DNA of 64,000 nucleotides from Pedococcus bigeumensis. GTDB taxonomy: Bacteria > Actinomycetota > Actinomycetes > Actinomycetales > Dermatophilaceae. Below are positions 1 to 8,181 of the stretch, piece after piece. The notes under the pieces were generated by a model. It did no database searches. It was not told the origin of the DNA and saw only the letters and a list, made by a program, of their open reading frames with translations. Each line of letters starts with the position of its first letter. Position 1 is the first letter of the stretch. The stretch lies in NCBI RefSeq assembly GCF_006438965.1, contig NZ_RCZM01000001.1, positions 993,097 to 1,057,096 on the forward strand, written 5' to 3'. The position numbers were made by a program, and so were the translations under genes.

Positions 1-61
1 CGCCAAGCCCGAGCCCAAGACCCCAGGCGCCAAGGCCGACGAGGCCGACACCCAGGCCTGA
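1..61 (+). CDS. C-terminal tail of an unidentified protein (partial)
   Basis: Only the last 19 codons and the TGA stop (59-61) are inside the window. The visible tail is rich in Pro, Ala, Lys, Glu and Asp (it ends AKADEADTQA), so it is probably a flexible, charged C-terminus. That is not enough to name the protein. A strong hairpin follows 19 bp downstream. Coding is supported only by the open frame, its GC-rich third positions and the terminator behind it. Confidence 0.5.
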   Translation, partial: AKPEPKTPGAKADEADTQA

Positions 62-80
62 GCCCTGGACAACGCACCTC

Positions 81-117
81 GGTATGCCGCCCGCTCATCG
101 TGAGCGGGCGGCATACC
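81..117. terminator. Bidirectional hairpin terminator (17-bp perfect stem)
   Basis: The arm GGTATGCCGCCCGCTCA (81-97) is the exact reverse complement of 101-117, with a 3-nt loop TCG. There is no U-tract, as is usual for actinobacterial terminators. It lies between two convergent genes, so it can serve both. The core is nearly identical to the hairpin at 3352-3382. Both arms contain the 8-mer GTATGCCG/CGGCATAC that recurs through the window. Confidence 0.8.
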
Positions 118-127
118 CGCGTCTGGG

Positions 128-1210
128 TCAGCTCCCGAGCGCCCGGGCGAGCAGGTCGGCACGGCTGGCTGCACCGGTGCGCGCGAACACGGACTTGAGG
201 TGGTCCTGCACGGTGAGCTCGGTGATGCCCAGCCGACGAGCGGCGCCGCGCGTGTCGAGCCCTGTCGCCACTGCAACCACGACGTCGCTTTCGCGAGGCG
301 ACATGGCGTGGGCGCGGGCGAAGAGGTCGAGCCGGTCCGCGGGTGAGGTCAGCTCGTAGCCGACAGCGATGCTGGCTCCTGAGAGGGGCTCGGTGAGGCG
401 GTCGGCCCGGACCGTGAGCCAGGTCCCCGGCGCGAGCGCGACCCGGCCGCTGGGTGGGTGGTCGTCGACACCCGCCTCCACCGCCAGCAGCTGGGCCGCC
501 ACGTTGAGCGCACTCGCAGGGACGGGGCCGGCGTCACCCGCGGTGGGGAGCAGGGTGGTCAGCCAGTCCCGCAGCTGTCGGGTGCCTGCCACGGGAGTGA
601 GGTCGTCGCCGAGCAGCAGCACTCCCGGACCGTAGGCAGTGGCCGCCTTCGGTGCTGCAGCGGGCGGGCCGACCACGAATGACCGCGCAACCACGTTGCG
701 AACGGCCGCGGTCAGCCTTGGCAGCGCCGACGCGACGGCCGCCACCTCCGCACTGGCGAAGACGCCGGTGCGGCGCCAGAGGTCGAGGAAACCCCATGTC
801 CCGTGGCGGTCCCGGAGCACGGCGACGAGGACATCTGTGACGCCGTGCTGGCGCAGGGCTCCCTCCCACTGGTCGCTGCGGCCGAGGTCACCGCCGGTCG
901 CCGCGAGCAAGGTCGTGCAGCCGGACGCGTCGAGCGTGGTCCAGCGGCCCGGCCTGGTCAGGTACTTCAGCCGGATGACGCGCGGCAGGTCGTCGAGGTC
1001 CGGGACCTCGGCCAGCGGGGACGTGCCGACCGTGGTCTGCGGGTCGGTGAGGACGAAGGCGTAGAAGTCGTAGGGGATCACCGTCCCGATGACGTCGAGC
1101 ATGCGTCGCCGCAGCGCGCGGTCCTCCGGGTCGTCCGGGTGGGGACAGGTGGCGGCGTCGAGGGCGTGCAGGTCCCTGACAATCCGGTCCGAAGGCAGCG
1201 GTGGTCCCAC
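128..1210 (-). CDS. LuxR-family HTH transcriptional regulator
   Basis: This 360-residue protein ends in a LuxR/GerE-type helix-turn-helix (about residues 295-360). The segment SPRESDVVVAVATGLDTR begins it, and the ITELTVQDHLKSVFARTGA stretch is the recognition region. The N-terminal 180 residues have no response-regulator phosphorylation site and look like a GAF/PAS-type sensory fold. The signal is unknown. The GTG start at 1210 is set by a TAGGGT box (on the minus strand, 1217-1222) only 6 nt upstream, which implies a leaderless mRNA. It is divergent from the small barrel protein at 1330, a plausible target. The family call is secure; the ligand and regulon are not known. Confidence 0.85.
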   Translation of the reverse strand: MGPPLPSDRIVRDLHALDAATCPHPDDPEDRALRRRMLDVIGTVIPYDFYAFVLTDPQTTVGTSPLAEVPDLDDLPRVIRLKYLTRPGRWTTLDASGCTTLLAATGGDLGRSDQWEGALRQHGVTDVLVAVLRDRHGTWGFLDLWRRTGVFASAEVAAVASALPRLTAAVRNVVARSFVVGPPAAAPKAATAYGPGVLLLGDDLTPVAGTRQLRDWLTTLLPTAGDAGPVPASALNVAAQLLAVEAGVDDHPPSGRVALAPGTWLTVRADRLTEPLSGASIAVGYELTSPADRLDLFARAHAMSPRESDVVVAVATGLDTRGAARRLGITELTVQDHLKSVFARTGAASRADLLARALGS

Positions 1211-1216
1211 GGCCCG

Positions 1217-1222
1217 ACCCTA
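1217..1222 (-). promoter_or_regulatory. -10 box TAGGGT, leaderless LuxR-type gene
   Basis: TAGGGT on the minus strand is separated by 6 nt (CGGGCC) from the GTG at 1210. The distance places the transcription start on the start codon. Confidence 0.6.
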
Positions 1223-1329
1223 CGGCCGGGGGCCTGCTCGCCGCAGGCCCCCGAAATCTGGGATGTCGCCCGTCGAGCCGGCTTCCTAGCGTGGGCAGGA
1301 CAGCGAACCGCTGACCGAGAGGAACGACG

Positions 1330-1686
1330 ATGGCCACCTTGCACATCGAGCACGCGATCACCGACCTGGCCACCTGGGAGGCGGCGTTCGACCGCTTCGC
1401 GGAACGCCGCCGCGCCGCCGGGGTCGTGGCGCAGCGCATCCACCGGCCCGTGGACGACGACCGCTACGTCGTCGTGCAGCTGGACTTCCCGTCGGTGGCC
1501 GAGGCTTCGGCGTTCCGCGGGTTCCTCGAGACTCAGGTCTGGTCCAGGCCCGACAACTCGCCCGGCCTCGCAGGCAGCCCACGTGCCGTGGTCCTGGATG
1601 CGGTGGACCGGGACGACGACGAGACCACAGGTGGGCGCACCTCGAAGGCAGGCGTTGCTGCCAGCCCGTGCGGACCCACCAGCTAG
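1330..1686 (+). CDS. Small protein, likely dimeric alpha/beta-barrel fold
   Basis: This 118-residue protein has an alternating hydrophobic pattern: an opening strand MATLHIEHAI, then LATWEAAFDRFAERR, then the strand YVVVQLDFPS. The pattern resembles the ferredoxin-like, dimeric alpha/beta-barrel (ABM/EthD) superfamily. No catalytic residue can be assigned. A GAGGAAC ribosome site sits about 8 nt before the ATG. Its TAG stop shares the sequence CTAG (1683-1686) with the stop of the convergent gene. Function is unknown; control by the divergent LuxR-type regulator is only a positional inference. Confidence 0.7.
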   Translation: MATLHIEHAITDLATWEAAFDRFAERRRAAGVVAQRIHRPVDDDRYVVVQLDFPSVAEASAFRGFLETQVWSRPDNSPGLAGSPRAVVLDAVDRDDDETTGGRTSKAGVAASPCGPTS

Positions 1687-2306
1687 GGATGCGCGGACGC
1701 GTCTATCTGAGGCTGGTAGCCGGCGCGGAGTGCCGCGACGGTGCTCGGCGGCGTGAGCACCTGCGCGACCCCGCGCGTGGGACGTCTGCGGCGCGGGCCG
1801 TACCCATCGGTCGTCCATGGCAGCACTGCGTCATCGACGACGATCGTGGGGATGTCGTCGTCGATGACAAACGCGCCGGAAGGCAGGTCCGCCCACGTCC
1901 CCTCGTGAAGCCGGCGCCGATGCGTGCCGCGCACGATGCGCTCTCCGTGGAGTTGACGATCGAGGTGCTTGGCGCTGAGCAGTCCCTCACTTGTCCCGGC
2001 GGCCACCGCGGCGCGGAAGGCGTTGTAGTCGGTGCGGCGACACAGGGCGCAGGGTCGGTGTCCGGCCGCGAGCGAGACCGCCTCGTCGTGGAAGAAGAGG
2101 ACCGTGAAGTGGTGTGGTTGCCACTGCGGCAGGCGCCAGTCCCTGAACTGGAGGGCGCAGGTGATCCAGAGGTCGCTCGCGTGGTAGCGGACGACCTCAC
2201 CTTCTGCGTGCAGGATGCCGCGGTTGCCGAGCCAGGCACCACGCAAGGGAATCGCGACGATGTCACCAGTTGGTGTGACGCGGTTGCGTCGAGGTGTGCT
2301 GCCCAC
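1683..2306 (-). CDS. Conserved actinobacterial protein of unknown function
   Basis: A protein of about 207 residues with the segment GHRPCALCRRTDYNAF near the middle. The CxxC there could bind a metal or simply be structural. I recall similar unnamed proteins in other actinobacteria but cannot give a function. A GTG at 2312 is possible, but the GTG at 2306 is preceded by TACGGT (minus strand, 2313-2318) at a 6-nt spacing, the leaderless pattern seen at many genes here, so I chose 2306. It is divergent from the AraC-type gene. Its stop overlaps the convergent gene's stop within a single CTAG. Confidence 0.65.
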   Translation of the reverse strand: MGSTPRRNRVTPTGDIVAIPLRGAWLGNRGILHAEGEVVRYHASDLWITCALQFRDWRLPQWQPHHFTVLFFHDEAVSLAAGHRPCALCRRTDYNAFRAAVAAGTSEGLLSAKHLDRQLHGERIVRGTHRRRLHEGTWADLPSGAFVIDDDIPTIVVDDAVLPWTTDGYGPRRRRPTRGVAQVLTPPSTVAALRAGYQPQIDASAHP

Positions 2307-2374
2307 GAGCACACCGTAGGCCGTGCCACTGACGTCAGCGCTCTGCGCTGTGGTTCCCGAGCCCGTGGACCAGA

Positions 2375-2860
2375 ATGGGACGGGTGGGTGACAAGACGCT
2401 GCGGGCTCCAGGTGACGTGCTGGTGCACCTGCGTCGCGCGCGGGACCACGCCGACCGTTGTTATGCCGAGCCGCTCGACGTCGAGTCGCTGGCCGCGGTG
2501 GCGGGCCTGAGCAAGTACCACTTCCTGCGGCTGTTCAGCGCCACCTACGGGCTGACGCCGGGAGAGTACGTCTCACAGCGCCGGATCGAGCGTGCCCAGG
2601 ACCTGCTGCGAGCCACCGGCCTGTCGGTGACCGAGGTGTGCTTCGCGGTCGGGTTCTCGTCGCTCGGCTCGTTCTCCAGCCGGTTCAAGACGGTGGTGGG
2701 GGAGACGCCGTCACAGTTCCAGGCCCGGTATGCGGTGGCCGGCGCGCCGCACATCCCGGGCTGCTACGTCTTCATGTGGGGCCTCGCGGAGCGGTCGACC
2801 GTCACTGCCCCAGGGGAGTCCGCAATCGAGGAGAAGCACGGCGAACCCCACGGCTCCTAG
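2375..2860 (+). CDS. AraC-family transcriptional regulator
   Basis: This 161-residue protein is mostly an AraC/XylS DNA-binding domain (about residues 25-125). It has two HTH units, LAAVAGLSKYHFLRLFSATY and LSVTEVCFAVGFSSLGSFSS, with the typical GFSS-x-FSRFK-like second helix and the GETPSQFQARY end. A short C-terminal tail replaces a ligand domain. A GTG at 2384 is an alternative start, lying 7 nt after CAGAAT (2371-2376). The VOC gene follows within 9 nt. AraC/VOC pairs are common in actinobacteria, and regulation of that gene is likely but inferred. Confidence 0.87.
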   Translation: MGRVGDKTLRAPGDVLVHLRRARDHADRCYAEPLDVESLAAVAGLSKYHFLRLFSATYGLTPGEYVSQRRIERAQDLLRATGLSVTEVCFAVGFSSLGSFSSRFKTVVGETPSQFQARYAVAGAPHIPGCYVFMWGLAERSTVTAPGESAIEEKHGEPHGS

Positions 2861-2863
2861 TCT
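2858..2863 (+). promoter_or_regulatory. -10 box TAGTCT inside the araC-type stop codon
   Basis: TAGTCT begins with the TAG stop codon of the upstream regulator and lies 6 nt before the ATG at 2870. The VOC gene could therefore have its own leaderless transcript besides read-through. Confidence 0.5.
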
Positions 2864-2869
2864 CCGAAC

Positions 2870-3298
2870 ATGATCAACAACATCGCCATCATCAGTGTCT
2901 TCGTCAAGGACCAGGACGACGCCAAGAAGTTCTACACCGACATCCTCGGGTTCGAGGAGAAGGACGACATCACCCTCGGCGACGGCTACCGCTGGTGCAC
3001 GGTCATCCACCCGTCCCAGCCCGAGCTGCTCGTCAACCTCGCCATCCCGGGACCGCCGATGGATGCCGACCTCGTCGAGGCCATGAAGCGGGCCCAGGAC
3101 GCCGGTGGCCTCAACGGCCTGGGCCTCAACGTCGACGACTGCCGCAAGACCCACGAGGAGCTGGTCGCCAAGGGGGTTGAGTTCGTCCAGCCGCCGACCG
3201 ACCGCCCCTACGGCGTGGAAGCCGTCTGCCGCGACAACTCGGGCAACTGGATGGTGCTCGTCGAGCAGAAGGCGTACGACCCGGCCGACGTCACCTGA
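2870..3298 (+). CDS. VOC-family (glyoxalase/dioxygenase-like) protein
   Basis: This 142-residue single-domain vicinal-oxygen-chelate protein has paired beta-alpha-beta-beta-beta units. The first runs from IAIISVFVKDQDDAKKFYTD, and the second starts near LNGLGLNVDDCRKTHEELVA. The metal-ligand positions typical of true glyoxalases are not all obvious, so a binding or resistance role is as likely as catalysis. It starts 9 nt after the AraC-type regulator and ends before a hairpin terminator. The family is clear; the substrate is unknown. Confidence 0.85.
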   Translation: MINNIAIISVFVKDQDDAKKFYTDILGFEEKDDITLGDGYRWCTVIHPSQPELLVNLAIPGPPMDADLVEAMKRAQDAGGLNGLGLNVDDCRKTHEELVAKGVEFVQPPTDRPYGVEAVCRDNSGNWMVLVEQKAYDPADVT

Positions 3299-3351
3299 GC
3301 TGACCCGCAGCGCCTGACCTGACCCGCTGCCCCTGGCCAGTTGCCTCAGGC

Positions 3352-3382
3352 ACGCCGCCCGCTCGCCGTGAGCGGGCGGCGT
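3352..3382. terminator. Hairpin terminator between convergent genes
   Basis: ACGCCGCCCGCTC (3352-3364) pairs with GAGCGGGCGGCGT (3370-3382), a 13-bp stem with a 5-nt loop. It lies between the VOC gene and the alpha/beta hydrolase, whose 3' ends face each other. The 27-nt core differs from the 81-117 hairpin at only two loop positions. Confidence 0.8.
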
Positions 3383-3394
3383 CCGGCGCCGGGG

Positions 3395-4219
3395 CTACTT
3401 CGCGAGGAAGGCCACCAGGGCGTCGTTGAACTCCTGCACGTGGCTGGTGTTGATCCCGTGCGGCCCGTCCTCGATGACGACGAGCTCGCTGCCGTCCACC
3501 GCCTCGTGGGTGCGCTGACCGGAGACCTCGAACGGGACGATCCCGTCGCTGTCGCCGTGGATGACGAGCGTCGGCACGCTGACCTTGGCCAGGTCGCCGG
3601 TGAAGTCGGTCACCCAGGAGTGGATGCACTCGGCCGCCGCATGCACGTCCGCCTGCGCGGCGAGGCCCAGTGCTGCGAGCCGCTGCTCCTGGCTCACCTT
3701 GAGCTGGTCGCCGGCGGAGAAGAAGTTCGTCACGAACCCGTCGAGGAATCCAGTGGGGTCCTCGCGCAGCTGGCCCTGCCAGGCGCTGACCGTGTCGACG
3801 TCGACGGCGCCGTCGGGGTGGTCGTCGTCCTTGAGCAGGCACGGCGGGATGGCGGCGGCGAAGACCAGGCTGTGCACGCGGTCCTCGCCGTGGGTCCCCA
3901 CGTAGCGGGCCACCTCCCCGCCGCCCATCGAGAACCCCACGAGGCTGACGTCCTCCAGATCGAGGTGGGTGAGCAGGGCATCGAGGTCGCTGGTGAGGGT
4001 GTCGTAGTCGTACGAGGACGCGGCGCCGGCCTTGCTGGACTGGCCGAACCCGCGGCGGTCGTAGGTGACGACGCGGTAGCCCTCGTCCTGCAGGACCGTC
4101 GTCTGGTCGGACCAGGACGCGCCGCTGAGCGGCCAGCCGTGGATGAGCACGACGGGTCGGCCCGAGCCGCCGCTGTCCTCGTAGTGGATCTCGACGTCGC
4201 CATTGGACACGGTGGGCAT
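3395..4219 (-). CDS. Alpha/beta hydrolase, non-heme chloroperoxidase/esterase type
   Basis: This 274-residue alpha/beta hydrolase has the oxyanion motif IHGWPLSG, the nucleophile elbow GFSMGGGE (Ser), the acidic residue in HGDSDGIVP and the His in EDGPHGIN. The YDRRGFGQS segment is typical of the cofactor-free haloperoxidase/perhydrolase group. In vivo substrates cannot be predicted. An ATG at 4264 is in frame, but AGAGGACTGAC directly precedes the ATG at 4219, and homologues start at that MPTV-like position. A TACATT box (minus strand, 4254-4259) fits as its -10. Cytoplasmic; no signal peptide. Confidence 0.88.
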   Translation of the reverse strand: MPTVSNGDVEIHYEDSGGSGRPVVLIHGWPLSGASWSDQTTVLQDEGYRVVTYDRRGFGQSSKAGAASSYDYDTLTSDLDALLTHLDLEDVSLVGFSMGGGEVARYVGTHGEDRVHSLVFAAAIPPCLLKDDDHPDGAVDVDTVSAWQGQLREDPTGFLDGFVTNFFSAGDQLKVSQEQRLAALGLAAQADVHAAAECIHSWVTDFTGDLAKVSVPTLVIHGDSDGIVPFEVSGQRTHEAVDGSELVVIEDGPHGINTSHVQEFNDALVAFLAK

Positions 4220-4316
4220 GTCAGTCCTCTCGGTCGGGGGTGCGGTCACCCCGAATGTAGGCACACCCTCAGCGTTCGCGCAGGTCGGGGCACGACCTTG
4301 GGCCGCGGCACCTTGG

Positions 4317-5135
4317 TCAGAGCGACTCCCGGGCGGGGCGTTCGGCGTCCGGCATCCCGCCGGTCACGCGTTCGTCGTCCACGGTCAGGTCCGTGCGCTC
4401 GGACCAGAAGGCGACGAGGTCGCGAACGGGCACCGCGTCGTCCAGCGGCTCGGGGTAGAACCAGGCGATGTCGGTTCCGCCGTCGAGGTCCGCGCTGAGG
4501 TAGCTCGCCTGTCCCTTGTACGCGCACACGGTGTGGGCGTCGGAGGGAGTCAGCAGGTCCATCCGCACGTCCTCGCGGGGGAGGTACCAGCGGGTCGGCA
4601 GGAAGGTCTCGTAGAGCGCCATCGCCCGGCGGGAGTCGGCCAGCACGGTGCCACCCAGCTCGACCACCACGTGCCGGTCGCTGCGCAGCACGTCGATCCG
4701 CTTGTACGGGTCGTGGGCGTGACCGGTGATGGGCTGGTCTTCCTCGACCCATTCGAACTTGGCGAAGTCGAGCAGCACCCGCCCGCCCAGGTCGGGGTCG
4801 TCGGGCCGGAAACCGATCTCCACGGACTCGCCGTCGCCGCCCTGAAGGCCCACCGGCGTCCCCGGACACGTGTGCAGCTCGAAGTGCCGTGGTCCGAGGA
4901 CCGGTGGCAGCCCGTCGGGCACCGCACGGCGCGGCAGGTCGACGAAGCTGCCGGTGAGCGTCGTGGCGGGCACGGCATACTCCGGCACGACCCGACGGGG
5001 TTCCCACACCAGGTACGCGTCCGTCGTGTCGACGACTGTCGCCCCGCCGCGGGAGGCGCGCAGGCGCTTGGTGGTGGCGCTGCACCGCAGCTCGCCCAGG
5101 CCGCGGAACCACTGCTCGTGGAGGTCGAGTGCCAT
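4317..5135 (-). CDS. DUF427 domain protein (two DUF427 units)
   Basis: This 272-residue protein appears to contain two DUF427-type units. The N-terminal one includes YLVWEPRRVVPEYAVP, and the C-terminal one has RIDVLRSDRHVVVELGG followed by TRWYLPREDVRMDLL and CAYKGQASYLS. DUF427 proteins are small beta folds of unknown biochemical role. The frame is open up to 5228, but the ATG at 5135 avoids overlapping the upstream acetyltransferase gene. It is on the same strand as the GNAT and MMPL genes and may be co-transcribed with them. Confidence 0.8.
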   Translation of the reverse strand: MALDLHEQWFRGLGELRCSATTKRLRASRGGATVVDTTDAYLVWEPRRVVPEYAVPATTLTGSFVDLPRRAVPDGLPPVLGPRHFELHTCPGTPVGLQGGDGESVEIGFRPDDPDLGGRVLLDFAKFEWVEEDQPITGHAHDPYKRIDVLRSDRHVVVELGGTVLADSRRAMALYETFLPTRWYLPREDVRMDLLTPSDAHTVCAYKGQASYLSADLDGGTDIAWFYPEPLDDAVPVRDLVAFWSERTDLTVDDERVTGGMPDAERPARESL

Positions 5136-5190
5136 TGACCAACCATGCTCCGGGCTGGTGCCATGGGGCAAGCACTTGCGTGACGGGTGG

Positions 5191-5940
5191 TCAGCGACCC
5201 AGCCTCCGGCTGGACCACAGGTGGTCACCGCCGTACCCGAGCCCGTGGTAGACCCGGCGCGCCAGGTCGTTGTCCGAGTACAGCCTCAGCGTGCAGATCC
5301 CGCGCTCGCGGACCGCTTCCCGTGTCAGGTATGCCGTGACGGCCAGTCCCAGCCCCGTCCCGCGTTCGTCGGGGTGCACGGAGATGCCGGACAGGGCCGG
5401 CCAGCCGGCGACGTTGGGTTCGCGGACGCCGCAGGCAACCAGGCGCCCGGACTCGTCCCGGGCGCCGACCCACTGCTGGTCGGGGAACTCGAAGGGCCGC
5501 GCGTCGGTGCGCGGGTTGGCCACGTCGAGCAACGCGCGGATCTCGGGGAGGTCGGCCTCGTCCAACCCCACCAGCCGGGACTCGGCCGGGACCACGGAAG
5601 GTTCCCGCGCGGCATACATCCACTCCCAGTCGTTGCCGTCGGCCAGCGGCAGGTGCGCTGCGACGGCAGCCAGCCCACCCCTGGGCACCGTGACGGCGCG
5701 CAGGTCGGGCGGGATCAGGCCGTCGGCGAGCATCGCACCGACGAGCTGCCCCAGGTCGGCCGTCGGTCCCATGATGAGCAGGCGGAGTCGCCGGGTGTGG
5801 GTGCGCCGGGAGAGCGCGACCGCGCCGCCGAGGGTGTAGGCCGCACCTTCCAGCGGTGACGGGATGTCGTAGCGGATGAAGGCGCTGTCGTCGGTGGCCT
5901 CGAGCACCTCGGCGTGGGAAGTGAGCTGTCGCAACGTCAT
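5191..5940 (-). CDS. GNAT-family N-acetyltransferase
   Basis: The protein has 249 residues with a C-terminal GNAT domain. The segment LSGISVHPDERGTGLGLAVT gives the acetyl-CoA pyrophosphate-binding loop (RGTGLG). LRLYSDNDLARRVYHGLGY is the usual last helix and strand. The N-terminal 130 residues resemble a degenerate second GNAT unit. The ATG at 5940 overlaps the TGA of the upstream exporter gene as ATGA, so translation is probably coupled. The acceptor substrate is unknown. Confidence 0.85.
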   Translation of the reverse strand: MTLRQLTSHAEVLEATDDSAFIRYDIPSPLEGAAYTLGGAVALSRRTHTRRLRLLIMGPTADLGQLVGAMLADGLIPPDLRAVTVPRGGLAAVAAHLPLADGNDWEWMYAAREPSVVPAESRLVGLDEADLPEIRALLDVANPRTDARPFEFPDQQWVGARDESGRLVACGVREPNVAGWPALSGISVHPDERGTGLGLAVTAYLTREAVRERGICTLRLYSDNDLARRVYHGLGYGGDHLWSSRRLGR

Positions 5941-8162
5941 TCGGTGATCCCGAACCGTGCGTGCCACCGCCGAAGGCTCTTGGGCGCCCACCAGTTCCAG
6001 TCGCCGAGCAGCGCCATCGTGGCAGGCACGAGCAGCATGCGCACCAGCGTCGCGTCCAGCAGCACCGCCACCGCCAGGCCCACGCCGGTCTCCTTGATGA
6101 CGAGCAGCTGGCCGGCGACGAAGCCGGAGAACACGATGACGACCAGGATCGCGGCCGAGGTGATGATGCGTCCGGATCGTTGCAGCCCGGCGATCACCGC
6201 CTCGTCGTTGCCGACCCCGCGCTCATGCAGCTCGACGATGCGGGACAGGAGGAACACCTCGTAGTCCATCGAGAGCCCGAACCCGAAGGCCAACACCAGC
6301 ATCGGGATCGTCGACTCGATCGCTCCGACGCTGTCAAAGCCCATCAGGCCCTGGAGGTGACCCTGCTGGAAGATCCACACCACGACGCCGAGACTTGCGC
6401 CGAGCGAGACGACGTTCATCAGCAGCGCCTTGACCGGGATGACCACCGACCCGGTCATGAGGAAGAGCAGGACCAGGGTCGCGAGGGCCACCAGGGCGAA
6501 GGCGATCGGCGCACGTTCGCGCAGCGAGTCGGTGAAGTCGCGCAGGCCGGACGCCTGGCCGATCACCTTGGTGGGGAAGGCAGGTCGGTCGGCCCGCAGT
6601 GCCGTCACCGCATCCCGGGCGGCGTCGTCCAGCGCCCCGCCGGGGATGTTGATCGACACCAGGGAGAGGGTGTCGGTGACGCTCTCGACCCGCCCGGTGA
6701 GGCGCTGCCCGTCGACGACCGGCAGCGACGCGGCATACGCCTGCGCCTCCTGGAGGCTCGCCTCGGCGACGACCTGGACGTCCGGCCCGGACAGCTGCGG
6801 GTAGCTCCGTTCGAGCGACTCGAAGAACTGCCGCTGCGGCGCGCTGACCGGGAGCAGCTCCCTGCCCGACGAGGTGAGGCGGAGGCCGAGGGCGGGAGCG
6901 GCGAGAGTTCCGAGGATGGCGAGCACGGCGATGATCACGAGCAGCGGGTGGCGGAACACGCGGGTGGCGAGGCGGGAGAAGACGCCCTCCTCGGGGGCCT
7001 GCTCGGTGCCGCGCTTGAGGAGGCGGCGGGCGCCGACGACGCAGAGGGCGGGGACCAGGGTGAGGGCCACGAGCATGGCCACGAGGACGACGGACAGACC
7101 GGCCGAACCGATGGCCTTGAGGATCGACGCCTCGAACACGAGCAGGCCACCGAGCGAGATTGCCACGGTCAGGCCGGAGAAGACGACGGTGCGCCCCGCC
7201 GAGTCGACAGTGCGGGCGACCGAGGCGAGGATCTCCTCGCGGGTGATCTCGGCGGTCGGTCGGCCCTGGACGCGGCTGCGCAGCTCCTCGCGGAACCGGC
7301 TGACCGTGAGCAGCCCGTAGTCGATGCACAGGCCGAGCCCGAGGACGGTGACGACGTTGACGACCGTGGCATCGAGGTCGATGAGGTGCGAGAACCCGAG
7401 GAGCGAGGCGAGGGCGCCGGCGATGGAGGCGATCGCCCCGATGATCGGCATGCCGGCCGCGACGAAACCGCCGAAGACCAGCACCATCACGAGGAAGCTG
7501 ATCGGCAGGGCTATCCCCTCGCCGGCCCGCAGGTCGGTCTCGACCTGGGAGGTGATCGCCTCGATCAGGTCGGCGAGGCCGCCGGTCGTGCCGTGAGCCC
7601 CGGGAATGGCTGCGACGAGGGCGTCGAACTGCGTGTCGACCTCTGCCTGCGCACGGTCGCGGGCCTCGCCCTCGAGGGCCGGGTCGAACGTCACCACCTC
7701 GGCGAAGCCGTCCCCGGACGTCGGCAACAGGGCCTTCGCCGCGGGGCTGTCGAGCCCCGCGGGCACGAGCTGGGGCGCTTCGACCGAGGCCACCCCGGGG
7801 ATCCGCGCGATCGCCTCGGCGGCGCTGCGCACAGCGGTGACGGTCGCGGGTGCCGCGGCGTCGGCGCCGGTCACCTGCAGCAGGTGCGTCGACGTCGCCG
7901 ACCGGCCGGCCGCGACGAGCTGGTCGCGCCCCTGGAGGTTCTCTCCGGCGACGGAGGGGTCGCCGGACTTGAGGCGGTCGAACAGGGACTGGTTGCCGAA
8001 CGCTCCGGTCGCGCCCGCGAACGCAGCGACCACCGCGAGCAGCCAGATGACGATGACGGTCTTCGGGTGGCGCCCGACGAGACCACCGAGGTGCGACAGG
8101 GCCGAGTCCGACCGGTCCGGGTGACTGGCGGCTGGGCTGGCGTGGTCAGGCGCGTCGGTCAC
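5937..8162 (-). CDS. MMPL/RND-family membrane transporter
   Basis: This 741-residue exporter of the MMPL/RND class has a first membrane helix at about residues 33-55 (TVIVIWLLAVVAAFAGATGA). A large outside domain follows, then a five-helix bundle with GLGLCIDYGLLTVSRFREEL, a second outside domain and a second bundle with FGFGLSMDYEVFLLSRI. The two SxDY signatures are the proton-relay helices of the family. The frame is open far upstream, but GTG 8162 gives the normal length and start. It exports an unknown lipid, drug or surfactant-like substrate. rarA diverges only 19 bp away. Confidence 0.9.
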   Translation of the reverse strand: MTDAPDHASPAASHPDRSDSALSHLGGLVGRHPKTVIVIWLLAVVAAFAGATGAFGNQSLFDRLKSGDPSVAGENLQGRDQLVAAGRSATSTHLLQVTGADAAAPATVTAVRSAAEAIARIPGVASVEAPQLVPAGLDSPAAKALLPTSGDGFAEVVTFDPALEGEARDRAQAEVDTQFDALVAAIPGAHGTTGGLADLIEAITSQVETDLRAGEGIALPISFLVMVLVFGGFVAAGMPIIGAIASIAGALASLLGFSHLIDLDATVVNVVTVLGLGLCIDYGLLTVSRFREELRSRVQGRPTAEITREEILASVARTVDSAGRTVVFSGLTVAISLGGLLVFEASILKAIGSAGLSVVLVAMLVALTLVPALCVVGARRLLKRGTEQAPEEGVFSRLATRVFRHPLLVIIAVLAILGTLAAPALGLRLTSSGRELLPVSAPQRQFFESLERSYPQLSGPDVQVVAEASLQEAQAYAASLPVVDGQRLTGRVESVTDTLSLVSINIPGGALDDAARDAVTALRADRPAFPTKVIGQASGLRDFTDSLRERAPIAFALVALATLVLLFLMTGSVVIPVKALLMNVVSLGASLGVVVWIFQQGHLQGLMGFDSVGAIESTIPMLVLAFGFGLSMDYEVFLLSRIVELHERGVGNDEAVIAGLQRSGRIITSAAILVVIVFSGFVAGQLLVIKETGVGLAVAVLLDATLVRMLLVPATMALLGDWNWWAPKSLRRWHARFGITE

Positions 8163-8168
8163 GGGGGA

Positions 8169-8174
8169 TAGCCT
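8169..8174 (+). promoter_or_regulatory. -10 box TAGCCT, leaderless rarA
   Basis: TAGCCT lies 7 nt before the GTG at 8182. The whole MMPL-rarA divergent gap is 19 bp, so the two start regions overlap. Confidence 0.55.
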
Positions 8175-8181
8175 GCCATCC

